Shown here piece after piece: positions 7,650 to 14,048 of a stretch of DNA of 61,102 nucleotides. Positions within the stretch are counted from its first letter, which is position 1; each line of letters opens with the position of its first letter. This DNA is from a virus. The position numbers and the translations under genes were made by a program. The notes beneath the pieces were generated by a model. That model worked only from the letters and a program-made list of their open reading frames with translations. It was not told the origin of the DNA and ran no database searches. The stretch is taken from positions 1 to 61,102 of the IMG/VR virus record IMGVR_UViG_3300046171_000055; one strand, given 5' to 3'.

Positions 7650-7668
7650 TATCTTTGCTACAAAGATA
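7650..7668. promoter_or_regulatory. Mirror-image divergent promoter
   Basis: TATCTTTGCTACAAAGATA is a perfect inverted repeat, with 8-bp arms and a 3-bp centre. Each arm is a TATCTTTG -7 box, one per strand. Plus reading leads to the regulator ATG 25 nt later (7683). Minus reading leads to the ATG at 7641, 19 nt later. Polymerases on the two strands would occlude each other. The palindrome could also be an operator for the wHTH protein it drives (inference). Confidence 0.65.
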
Positions 7669-7682
7669 TTAAATTTAATTCA

Positions 7683-8093
7683 ATGCTTGATTACTTGAAA
7701 TATTGGCGAGTAGTCAGATACTTTGTCAAAAGAAAGTATGGTCTATCCCAAGCCGAACTAGAGATGCTTCTGTTTCTCAGAAGCGAAAAATATTTTTCAA
7801 AAGATGACTTTGATGAGTTTGATGAACTGCTTAGTTGGGATAAGAATAGATTTGAAAAACTAAGACAGGAAGGTTGGATTGAAGTCTTTAGAAAAAAGAA
7901 AGGTCATCGTAGAGTTGTGTATGCTTTAACATATAAATCACAACGAGTTCTTACATCTGTATATAAAAAATTAGAGGGAGAGGAAATACCTGAAAGTAAA
8001 TCTTCTAACCCTCTATTCTTAGCTGATGTATCCTATAACGATAAAGTATATAGGAACTATATTAAAAAACTAAACAAGTCTATTCGACAATAA
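7683..8093 (+). CDS. Winged-helix (MarR-like) putative regulator
   Basis: 136 residues. Residues 1-95 look like a winged helix-turn-helix: helices around YFVKRKYGLSQAELEMLLFL and FDELLSWDKNRFEKLRQEGW, then a basic wing FRKKKGHRRVVYALT. It is the only plus-strand gene in the late block. It starts from the mirror-image promoter 7650-7668 and ends 14 bp inside the 3' end of groES. A local switch for the basic-protein and chaperonin genes, or autoregulation, is likely from position; the target sites are not known. Confidence 0.72.
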   Translation: MLDYLKYWRVVRYFVKRKYGLSQAELEMLLFLRSEKYFSKDDFDEFDELLSWDKNRFEKLRQEGWIEVFRKKKGHRRVVYALTYKSQRVLTSVYKKLEGEEIPESKSSNPLFLADVSYNDKVYRNYIKKLNKSIRQ

Positions 8094-8337
8094 CTACATC
8101 TCGTTCTGTGATAATAGTATATTGCTCACCTTTGATTACCATAGTATGACCTGCTCGTGAATCATAATATATAACATCATTTGATTTTATATTAGATACA
8201 TCTGTGCCGGGTTTTACTACATCTGCTTTCTTATACCTAATTTGTGATACGTCATCTGCAGATAGTAGTAATCCTGATTCGGTTTTAACTTCTTCCTTTA
8301 TCTGACGAATCAGAATATACTTTCCTATTGGTTTCAT
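8080..8337 (-). CDS. groES: Co-chaperonin GroES (Cpn10)
   Basis: 85 residues, slightly shorter than the usual 95. The N-terminus MKPIGKYILIRQIKEEVKTE with SGLLLSADD corresponds to the GroES strand plus mobile loop, and IYYDSRAGHTMVIKGEQYTI with ITERDVVIVE is the C-terminal half of Cpn10. It caps the GroEL cavity during folding. It is downstream of the phage groEL in the same direction, separated by a small gene (8285-8470) that overlaps its start by 53 bp. Its 3' end overlaps the convergent regulator gene. The mobile loop looks short, which could tune it to the phage GroEL or to the host one. Confidence 0.88.
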   Translation of the reverse strand: MKPIGKYILIRQIKEEVKTESGLLLSADDVSQIRYKKADVVKPGTDVSNIKSNDVIYYDSRAGHTMVIKGEQYTIITERDVVIVE

Positions 8338-8470
8338 TTTTTGTAATATGGTATTTGTCTTCTTTTAAATCTTTAATGTAGAATCCTTTATCCTTTAGCA
8401 ATTTAATTGCTTTATCAATCCTAGCTTGTTCATTTCGATAGTGTTCAAATATTTGATTATAAATTGGCAT
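8285..8470 (-). CDS. Small protein between groEL and groES
   Basis: 61 residues (MPIYNQIFEHYRNEQARIDK then KGFYIKDLKEDKYHITK). Composition is ordinary and helical. Its ATG is 12 bp after the groEL stop, and its 3' end overlaps groES by 53 bp, which suggests translational coupling of the chaperonin operon. It has no known domain by eye. The overlap means the last third could be a by-product of groES coding, so the protein is likely but not certain. Confidence 0.6.
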   Translation of the reverse strand: MPIYNQIFEHYRNEQARIDKAIKLLKDKGFYIKDLKEDKYHITKNETNRKVYSDSSDKGRS

Positions 8471-8481
8471 TGTATTAGTAT

Positions 8482-10068
8482 TTAATTATTATTATCTTGA
8501 TAGGTTCTTGCCATTGTTATAATGGCATTGGTAGATAGAAGAGTAACTGCAACTGAAACTGCATTCTGTAAAGCAGTCTTAGTTACTTTCAATGGGTCAA
8601 TAATACCCATCTCATACATATCTCCATACTCATCGTTCTTAACATCATATCCACCTGAGAAGATATCACTCTCTCTAAACATACCATTATCATACTGCTC
8701 ACCTGCGTTTTCCCATATTTGTAATAGGGGTGCACGAAGTGCATCGTATAACATTTGTTGTGCTTTATTATCAGAGTCTTCATATTTAAATGATTGTCTA
8801 AATAAAGCAATACCTCCACCCGGAAGTATACCTTCTTCTAAAGCAGACCTGACTGCACATACTGCATCATCCACTCTATCATATAGTTCTTTTTGTTCTA
8901 AGTCAGTATTACCTCCAACATATATAACACCTACACCACCTGTTAATGTAGCAATCCTACTTAGTATAAATTCTTTATCGTCTTTTCTTTTAGTAGCTTT
9001 CAAAGCTTCTTTAAGTTCAGACACTCTTGTTTTAATAAGACTTTCATTATCTACATCGTCTTTGATGACGACAGTTGAGTCACGACCAACTATCACCTTG
9101 GCACAGTGACCCAAATCATTTACTGTCATCAATGATAAATCGTCACCGGTTTTTTCGCTAAAGTATGTAGCACCAACACTTGCTGCAATGTCTTGCATTA
9201 GTTCGTGTTGTTTATATCCAAAGGATGGAGGACCAATTGTACAAAGCTTCAAGTTGCTTTTCATTACATTGGCTGCTAAAGTATTTACAACATTAGATGA
9301 AGTAGGTGCAATAATTAAAAGTCTTTTACTTTCTGATATCACAGGCTTCAATATATTTTCAATACTTAAAATGTTTTCAATAGGTGCATCACTAACTAAT
9401 ACAAAACAATCTTCAAGAATACATTCATCTTTCTTTTGGTTGTTTACAAATAGTGGTGATTCATAACCTCTATCAATCTTAAGACCATTAGTGGTTTCAT
9501 AATACGTCTCAGATGTTTGAGATTTATCTACTGCAACGATTCCATCCTTTCCCACATTCCTATATACCTTTGCGATTATATCGCCTAGGTAAGAATCATT
9601 GTTAGCAGAAATAGTTGCTACATCTTTTAAAGTTTTATTATTAACTTTCTTTGACTTGGCTCTTAGGTTCTTTACAACCTTATTAGTTTCATTAACTAGG
9701 TCCCTTAATACTTGTGTCTTATTCTTGTCTAAATCTTTACCTGCGTTGACTAACGCTTCTGTGATTACAATTGCAGTTGTAGTTCCGTCTCCTGCTTGAG
9801 TAGCAGTTCTATCGGATGCTTCCTTCATAATCTTTACTGCAAGATTTTCTGTAGGGTCAAGTAATGCTACTGACTTAGCTACAGTAACTCCGTCTTTAGT
9901 TACAGTGATTCCGTTAGTGTGTTGTGGTGATTCTATTAGAACAGTTTGACCGGATGGTCCTAGTGTAGACTTAACTGCTTTAGATATTTTTTCAATCCCT
10001 TTGTAAAGTTTGTCTCTACCTTCTTCTTCAAATAAAAGATTCTTCGGACTGTATCCTAATTCTGACAT
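8482..10068 (-). CDS. groEL: Chaperonin GroEL (Cpn60)
   Basis: 528 residues (E. coli GroEL has 548). The equatorial ATPase motifs are intact: TLGPSG (35-40), VTKDGV with Asp59 matching E. coli Asp52, and GDGTTT (93-98). The apical domain (DRGYESPLFV onward) and the second equatorial half (ILPGGGIALFR) follow in normal order. It forms the folding ring for GroES-capped cages. The C-terminus ends TYQDNNN with no Gly-Gly-Met tail. It is the first gene of the minus-strand late block, with TATCTTTG at 10091-10098. Dedicated folding of a virion protein is a reasonable inference. All key residues I checked are present. Confidence 0.96.
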   Translation of the reverse strand: MSELGYSPKNLLFEEEGRDKLYKGIEKISKAVKSTLGPSGQTVLIESPQHTNGITVTKDGVTVAKSVALLDPTENLAVKIMKEASDRTATQAGDGTTTAIVITEALVNAGKDLDKNKTQVLRDLVNETNKVVKNLRAKSKKVNNKTLKDVATISANNDSYLGDIIAKVYRNVGKDGIVAVDKSQTSETYYETTNGLKIDRGYESPLFVNNQKKDECILEDCFVLVSDAPIENILSIENILKPVISESKRLLIIAPTSSNVVNTLAANVMKSNLKLCTIGPPSFGYKQHELMQDIAASVGATYFSEKTGDDLSLMTVNDLGHCAKVIVGRDSTVVIKDDVDNESLIKTRVSELKEALKATKRKDDKEFILSRIATLTGGVGVIYVGGNTDLEQKELYDRVDDAVCAVRSALEEGILPGGGIALFRQSFKYEDSDNKAQQMLYDALRAPLLQIWENAGEQYDNGMFRESDIFSGGYDVKNDEYGDMYEMGIIDPLKVTKTALQNAVSVAVTLLSTNAIITMARTYQDNNN

Positions 10069-10090
10069 AATGTATTTAATTTAATTTAGT

Positions 10091-10098
10091 CAAAGATA
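10091..10098 (-). promoter_or_regulatory. -7 box for the groEL operon
   Basis: TATCTTTG on the minus strand, 22 nt before the groEL ATG at 10068. The 53-bp gap to the plus gene at 10122 must also hold that gene's promoter (TATCTTAG at 10109-10116, 5 nt before its ATG). Confidence 0.6.
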
Positions 10099-10121
10099 CA
10101 AATTTATTTTATCTTAGCTTT

Positions 10122-10466
10122 ATGGACTATAACTCTAATTTTGAATACGACCTTGAACTTGGTAAAGTAAAAGAAAAAGAACTATATGATATTTTCTCAT
10201 ATAAAAAGATTGAAGTAAAAACTGACTTCAAAGCAAATGAAACAGGTAATGTATTTATTGAATATGAAAGCCGAGGAAAAAAAAGTGGTATAGCTACAAG
10301 CCTAGCAGATTATTATTGTATTGCTATTGGAGAATCATTTCATATAATGAAGCCTGAACTGTTAAAGAAAAAATGCAGGAAGTATTTAGGAACTAAAAGA
10401 GATGTCCTTGGTGGAGACAACAATACATCTAAAGGAATATTATTACCGGTAATTGAACTTGTTTAA
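10122..10466 (+). CDS. PD-(D/E)XK nuclease-like protein
   Basis: 114 residues. LELGKVKEKELYDIF is followed by KKIEVKTDFKANETGNVFIE and YESRGKKSGIATSLADYYC. The spacing of IEVK and the later GNVFIEYE with SGI...ADYY is that of small phage proteins of the PD-(D/E)XK endonuclease fold; E31-K33 would be part of the active site. It stands alone, divergent from groEL, with almost no leader. Junction resolution or host DNA degradation are possible; the substrate is unknown. Confidence 0.6.
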   Translation: MDYNSNFEYDLELGKVKEKELYDIFSYKKIEVKTDFKANETGNVFIEYESRGKKSGIATSLADYYCIAIGESFHIMKPELLKKKCRKYLGTKRDVLGGDNNTSKGILLPVIELV

Positions 10467-10658
10467 CTTTCGTCTAAATTATAATATTGCAATAATTCTC
10501 TCTCTATATAGTAGTAGTAGTAGTATTGAGACTTTAATATACTCTATCTATGATAGACTATTTTTTAACATTTCAACATAAAAAAATATAAAGTATTAAT
10601 AATCAATAAGTTAGAAAAAATAAAGTAACATATAAAATAACATAGCTATGTTGAATAT
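10467..10658. other. AT-rich non-coding region upstream of the tRNA
   Basis: No gene is seen. It contains a run of AGT units (about 10510-10524), an inverted repeat TCTATC-TAT-GATAGA (10543-10557) followed by a T-run, an IHF-like site (10592-10613), and a 14-bp perfect palindrome AACATAGCTATGTT (10639-10652) just before the tRNA. It could be part of a replication or switching region; this is inferred from structure alone. Confidence 0.5.
10592..10613 (+). promoter_or_regulatory. IHF-like site, shared with 20369-20390
   Basis: Contains AATCAATAAGTTA, which fits the E. coli IHF consensus WATCAANNNNTTR. A related 22-bp block with 18 identities lies upstream of the primase gene. Both are flanked by A/T tracts. 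Binding by a host HU/IHF-family protein is inferred. Confidence 0.4.
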
Positions 10659-10732
10659 GCACCTATAGCTTAATTGGATAAAGCAACTGCCTTCTAAGCA
10701 GTAGAGTCTAGGTTCGAGTCCTAGTAGGTGTA
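10659..10732 (+). tRNA. tRNA-Arg (anticodon UCU)
   Basis: A full cloverleaf can be drawn. Acceptor GCACCTA pairs with TAGGTGT (one G-T), the D stem is GCTT/AAGC, the anticodon stem is ACTGC/GCAGT with loop CTTCTAA (anticodon TCT at 10693-10695), and the T arm is CTAGG-TTCGAGT-CCTAG. The discriminator is A10732 and CCA is not encoded. It reads AGA/AGG, the main arginine codons in this phage. It lies in the non-coding gap between the modules. Confidence 0.96.
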
Positions 10733-10733
10733 C

Positions 10734-10761
10734 AAAAAAAAAGAGGAACATATAGTTCCCC
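10734..10761 (-). terminator. Intrinsic terminator for 10790-10984
   Basis: On the minus strand, GGGGAAC-TATAT-GTTCCTC (one G-U pair) is followed by nine T. It lies just downstream of the small minus gene and directly abuts the tRNA 3' end on the other strand. Confidence 0.75.
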
Positions 10762-10789
10762 TTCCTCCAATCAATCAAATCAAAATCAA

Positions 10790-10984
10790 CTACATTCTGT
10801 AGAAGTTCTTTCGACCTTCTGCAAGGTCAATGCCATCAGCATACATATCTACTTTCTTTGCTCTTCTCATAGCTTTGCGTAGCATAGCTGCTTGTTCTAT
10901 TCCGGATACTCCGTTTGGTCTGTCATTGATAAGTCTTCCCTTCTCAACTCTAAGACCTCCCATACTTTGATATTTCATTTTCAT
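10790..10984 (-). CDS. Small basic protein, unknown
   Basis: 64 residues from ATG 10984 (MKMKYQSMGGLRVEKGRL). The C-terminal half is charged and helical (EQAAMLRKAMRRAKKVDMYA then LAEGRKNFYRM). It is an independent unit: a TATCTTTG box lies 18 nt upstream (11002-11009) and a strong terminator follows. Upstream in-frame codons extend into a GC-rich patch unlike phage coding sequence, so the ATG after the promoter is preferred. A stand-alone unit in the control region suggests a regulator, but no DNA-binding motif is recognised. Confidence 0.68.
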   Translation of the reverse strand: MKMKYQSMGGLRVEKGRLINDRPNGVSGIEQAAMLRKAMRRAKKVDMYADGIDLAEGRKNFYRM

Positions 10985-11001
10985 ATCTAATCTGTTTTGT
11001 A

Positions 11002-11009
11002 CAAAGATA
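11002..11009 (-). promoter_or_regulatory. -7 box for 10790-10984
   Basis: TATCTTTG on the minus strand, 17 nt before the ATG at 10984. With the terminator at 10734-10761 it defines a short single-gene transcript. Confidence 0.6.
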
Positions 11010-11160
11010 CAAAAATATTTTAGATGTATATAGTCTTTAGGTTCCCCCCCGGTCCACGCTGACGGAGCCTCCACCGAAACCGATTTTTTTTCGAGGGGTG
11101 GGGTGCAAGTTCCAAATCTGCAATCAGACTTTTTTAGCTTTTTCTAGCAGTACTTGTTGT

Positions 11161-11186
11161 CTACCTGTTGACACTGCAACAGGTAG
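11161..11186. other. Perfect 10-bp stem-loop
   Basis: CTACCTGTTG and CAACAGGTAG are exact complements around a six-base loop (ACACTG). No T-run follows, so it is not a simple terminator. A protein-binding dyad or an RNA structure in the early leader would fit. Confidence 0.8.
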
Positions 11187-11279
11187 TCACTGCATCCTCT
11201 GTAGACTCTACGATTATCCTAGTAAAGTCTACGATATAAAGAGCATTACCTCTCTGTTACTCTCTTATACAAGCAAAGA

Positions 11280-11295
11280 GTGTCTTTGAAGACAC
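11280..11295. repeat. Dispersed 16-bp palindrome, copy 2
   Basis: GTGTCTTTGAAGACAC in non-coding DNA, flanked by GCAAAG (11273-11278) and CTTTGC, which lengthens the possible fold. Confidence 0.95.
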
Positions 11296-11492
11296 AAAGA
11301 GACTTTGCTCAACCTCTGTGCGAAAGTTTAGGACCATAAACAATAGTCAGTAATTAAACGAGAAAAAGAAAATTGCTTGAGGTAGTGAAAGAAAGATTAA
11401 ACATTTAGACAAAATATAGTCGAGAATTAGAAAGAATATTGTATATTGCAATCGATAAGGGAAGTTAAAAACAAGAGAAAACGACCCTAATG

Positions 11493-11511
11493 TGCTGAAA
11501 GTCAGCATTTT
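11493..11511 (+). terminator. Short hairpin with T-run before the first early gene
   Basis: TGCTGA-AAG-TCAGCA followed by TTTT, 33 bp before the ATG at 11544. It may be a weak terminator or attenuator, or an operator dyad, for the early operon. The stem is only six pairs. Confidence 0.45.
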
Positions 11512-11543
11512 AACTTAAATTAAATAACTAAACAGACAAAATT

Positions 11544-12188
11544 ATGAGTCAATTATTAGAAATCGAAAGTGCATTCCTTAGTTCATCAGAGGTAAAAGAT
11601 GCATTAAAGCTAAACGAAGTGAAACGAGTTCAGCGAAGTATTAACAATGCCCACAAGACAAAATTTAACCATACGATGAAGTTGGCAAACCTCATCAACG
11701 ATGCAGTTAAATGGTTCGATAGTGAAGAAGGCAAAGAGAAATTAAGAGAGGAAGGTATCGAATGGTCAAAAGAGGAATTTGGAAAAAAGACATTTGGCTA
11801 TCAGAAGTCTTTCTTTTACAAACTAATTAAGTCTGCTAACCTAGACCCAAGAATACTTGAAGCATTCAACACTAAATGCGATGAGATAGGAACAGATGCT
11901 AACAGAAGTATAGCCGGTCTTCTAGAGTTCTCTAGAACAATAGATTTAGATTCTCTAGAGCATTCAGAAGATGCTACAGAAGAAGAAATTGCTCAAGCAG
12001 AGCAAGAGGTTATCGAGTCTACTGAAGTAGAGCAAGAGAGAACAAATTATTTATTTGTTATGACCTACAAAAATCCTCAAGGCAACAATCTATCTGTTAG
12101 AGTTGATGATGCTGGAAACGTATCTGGAAACAATTTAGAAGAAATAGCAAACGCAATTCAATTCTTACAAAATTCAATCAATAATTAA
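11544..12188 (+). CDS. First early protein, unknown
   Basis: 214 residues. The first half is helical and charged, with KEEFGKKTFGYQKSFFYKLI around residues 75-95. A Glu-rich acidic linker (about 138-163) leads to a small beta-type C-terminus (NYLFVMTYKNPQGNNLSVRV). It is the first gene after the control region, so it is expected to be made first. DNA binding by the N-terminal half and regulation of the early module are possible, but no family was recognised. Palindrome copy 3 starts 4 bp after its stop codon. Confidence 0.78.
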   Translation: MSQLLEIESAFLSSSEVKDALKLNEVKRVQRSINNAHKTKFNHTMKLANLINDAVKWFDSEEGKEKLREEGIEWSKEEFGKKTFGYQKSFFYKLIKSANLDPRILEAFNTKCDEIGTDANRSIAGLLEFSRTIDLDSLEHSEDATEEEIAQAEQEVIESTEVEQERTNYLFVMTYKNPQGNNLSVRVDDAGNVSGNNLEEIANAIQFLQNSINN

Positions 12189-12191
12189 TCA

Positions 12192-12207
12192 GTGTCTTCA
12201 AAGACAC
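12192..12207. repeat. Dispersed 16-bp palindrome, copy 3
   Basis: GTGTCTTCAAAGACAC in the 36-bp gap between the first early gene and the amidoligase gene. Its GTG could be read as a start in frame with the next gene, but the ATG at 12225 is better placed. Confidence 0.95.
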
Positions 12208-12224
12208 ACAAAACCACAGAAAAA

Positions 12225-13178
12225 ATGAGTACAGAAATTCAATACGATAATTCAAATGATGCCGGTAGAAACCGAGTTCAGTCTTATCACAGAAGTCCTA
12301 GTCCGAGAGACCTCTCTAAAGGTGCAAAGTCTTCCGATATTAAAAATCTGAAGTCTGCATCCAAGAGAAACCTAATCGAGTTAGGCGATGGCAATACCGA
12401 GTCTAAATTTACTATCGGTATGGAAGTAGAAAAGCAACGACTCTCTAGAGGTGCAGTTAAAGAATATCCTTTGTTTGCCGGATTCGAGAGAGATTCCTCT
12501 TGTGGCTATGAAGCCATTACTAATATCATTCCTTTGTTACCTAGTGGACAATGGAGAAACAAAGTTTTCAATATGATGTTCCAAGCTAGGAAAATTATAG
12601 AAGACCAATACTCTCCTAGTTCTACTAGATGTGGTGGTCACATTACACTAGCAGTTCAAGGAATGACCGGTGCTGAAGTTATGAAAGCTATCAGAAAAAA
12701 TTGTGGGATTGTTTACTCTCTATTTTACAAGAGGTTGAACAATGGTTACTGCAATGGTAATATGACAATGTTAGATAAGAGTACTTTAGCATCTGATGAG
12801 GTTATGAGATACCAAAGAAGATACGATGTGTGTCTTGACAAGGGTAACACTATCGAGTTTAGGTTAGTTAGTAGATTCCAATCTGTAAAGCAGATGATGA
12901 GAAGATACGAATTGTTCTATGAGTTACTTGATTTCTCAATTAACAATCCTAATGGAAGTCACAATACATTCCTTAAGAAAATTACTCCAATCGTTAAGTC
13001 TATGTACAATGGAGATATGGACAAAGTGAATGAGAAGTTAACCTTAGCTAAATCATTTAGAACAATGATTCTTAAGAATAAAGTTAACCGAGATGTGATA
13101 AACTATGTTGACCCAATGCGAAGACTAGATGCAAGTAAATGGTACGACAGAGACCTTAATCGAAATGGTTACAATTAA
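12225..13178 (+). CDS. Amidoligase-like enzyme (COOH-NH2 ligase fold)
   Basis: 317 residues from ATG 12225. After a Ser/Lys-rich N-terminus, the fold signatures of the amidoligase (glutamine synthetase/GCS-like) family appear in order: KFTIGMEVEK with Glu67 and Glu69, ERDSSCGYEAI with Asp90 and Glu96, CGGHITL with His139, and IEFRL with Glu211 and Arg213. These positions bind metal-ATP and substrate in the family, which makes amide bonds between a carboxylate and an amine using ATP. The substrate is unknown. A class II glutamine amidotransferase/GGCT fusion lies 1.8 kb downstream in the same operon, and such partners are known for amidoligases. Family call by motif only. Confidence 0.72.
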   Translation: MSTEIQYDNSNDAGRNRVQSYHRSPSPRDLSKGAKSSDIKNLKSASKRNLIELGDGNTESKFTIGMEVEKQRLSRGAVKEYPLFAGFERDSSCGYEAITNIIPLLPSGQWRNKVFNMMFQARKIIEDQYSPSSTRCGGHITLAVQGMTGAEVMKAIRKNCGIVYSLFYKRLNNGYCNGNMTMLDKSTLASDEVMRYQRRYDVCLDKGNTIEFRLVSRFQSVKQMMRRYELFYELLDFSINNPNGSHNTFLKKITPIVKSMYNGDMDKVNEKLTLAKSFRTMILKNKVNRDVINYVDPMRRLDASKWYDRDLNRNGYN

Positions 13179-13191
13179 AAATCAAAGGGTA

Positions 13192-13207
13192 GTGTCTTCA
13201 AAGACAC
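13192..13207. repeat. Dispersed 16-bp palindrome, copy 4
   Basis: GTGTCTTCAAAGACAC, 13 bp after the amidoligase stop. Flanking bases extend the arms to nine pairs (TAGTGTCTT/AAGACACTA). Confidence 0.95.
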
Positions 13208-13287
13208 TATCCTCTGTCTATCGGTGTGTGCCGGTACTGATGAGTTCAAAAGAACGAAACAGAAACATTAATTTAAATTCAATCAAG

Positions 13288-13524
13288 ATGAAAAATCAAA
13301 TCAGAAATTATGCAGAAACAATTCTGTATGTATCAGTAACACTAGGAGTCTTCTCAATGGTAGGTAGACTATTAATCCACATTATTTTTAACGATGCTAG
13401 AATGCTCATTCAGACATTCAGTGGAGCAGTATCAATGCTTGTAGTATTTGCATTCTTATTATTCTTAATGTATGCAACATTCACACTTATAGTAGCTGAC
13501 ATAAAAGAGAGACACAATGCATAG
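13288..13524 (+). CDS. Small two-helix membrane protein
   Basis: 78 residues from ATG 13288 (an in-frame ATG at 13240 is possible). Two long hydrophobic helices are clear: LYVSVTLGVFSMVGRLLIHI and AVSMLVVFAFLLFLMYATFT, with a charged end KERHNA. An early membrane protein next to an amidoligase and a secreted lysozyme-like protein could act at the host envelope, for example in superinfection exclusion; this is inference from context. It overlaps the next gene by 8 bp. Confidence 0.68.
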   Translation: MKNQIRNYAETILYVSVTLGVFSMVGRLLIHIIFNDARMLIQTFSGAVSMLVVFAFLLFLMYATFTLIVADIKERHNA

Positions 13525-13684
13525 AGAAAGAAAACACTACTACAAAGTTAGATATGCAGGTAAGCTAATTAAAGTCTTATCTGCTCATTCTAAATGGGAA
13601 GCAATCGACAGAATTTACAATGATAATATTGGTAGGTACAAGTGGATTGTCAGAGAAAAATTTACAGCAGTTAAATCTAAATAA
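13517..13684 (+). CDS. Small basic protein, unknown
   Basis: 55 residues: KHYYKVRYAGKLIKVLSAHS then KWEAIDRIYNDN and WIVREKFTAVKSK. It has the look of a small alpha/beta domain with ordinary composition. It starts inside the end of the membrane protein gene (8-bp overlap) and stops 10 bp before the next ATG, so it fits the operon. No function is assigned. Confidence 0.72.
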   Translation: MHRERKHYYKVRYAGKLIKVLSAHSKWEAIDRIYNDNIGRYKWIVREKFTAVKSK

Positions 13685-13694
13685 AATTAAAATT

Positions 13695-14048
13695 ATGTAT
13701 AAAGTAACATTACAATTCAATACTCATAAGATTACTTATGGGTCGAACAGAGGGCAGTGGGTCATAACTAAAGAGTTCAACGACCTAAGACACTGCAACA
13801 ATTTCATAGACTATATATGCAGAACAAAAGCATACTCACTTGATGAGATATGGTACGAGTCCGGTTATCCTTTCAAAGAGGGTGACAAATATTTCACCTT
13901 AGAGAAGAATCAAATCATTAGTTCTTGGTGGGATGATGTGTCAGAAGAATTGTTTGATAAGAATACCATCTACTTTGTGACACAAAAAGATGCAGAGAAT
14001 TATAGAGATAGTATGAAAGATGTAACAATCATAAATCTAAGACAATGA
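13695..14048 (+). CDS. Unknown early protein
   Basis: 117 residues from ATG 13695, which follows an A/T-rich leader and a stop in the previous gene. It is rich in aromatics (KYFTLEKNQIISSWWDDVSE) with mixed alpha/beta character. It overlaps the next gene by 4 bp (ATGA type), so the two are coupled. No motif is recognised. The neighbour is a secreted lysozyme-like protein. Confidence 0.7.
   Translation: MYKVTLQFNTHKITYGSNRGQWVITKEFNDLRHCNNFIDYICRTKAYSLDEIWYESGYPFKEGDKYFTLEKNQIISSWWDDVSEELFDKNTIYFVTQKDAENYRDSMKDVTIINLRQ

Larger units (their letters stand above)
11010..11543. other. Structured non-coding control region
   Basis: More than 500 bp without a credible gene. It has a GC-rich patch (about 11041-11104, with a C-run and a G-rich end) that stands out from the AT-rich genome. 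There follow a perfect hairpin (11161-11186), an inverted repeat GTAGACT/AGTCTAC (11201-11207, 11225-11231), palindrome copy 2 (11280-11295) framed by GCAAAG/CTTTGC, and a TGCTGA/TCAGCA hairpin with TTTT (11493-11511). It precedes the whole early operon. Origin, leader RNA or a packaging site are all possible. Confidence 0.6.

Noticed and set aside
10659-10732. tRNA as a phage attachment site
   Set aside because: No integrase, excisionase or repressor with clear lysogeny features was seen. The idea is kept only as a weak alternative beside the palindrome finding.
11098-11289. 63-residue frame in the control region
   Set aside because: It has no promoter, its sequence follows hairpins and the GC patch, and composition is not protein-like.
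12192-12224. GTG start inside the palindrome for the amidoligase gene
   Set aside because: The ATG at 12225 follows an A-rich leader. The added 11 residues are only the palindrome and its tail.
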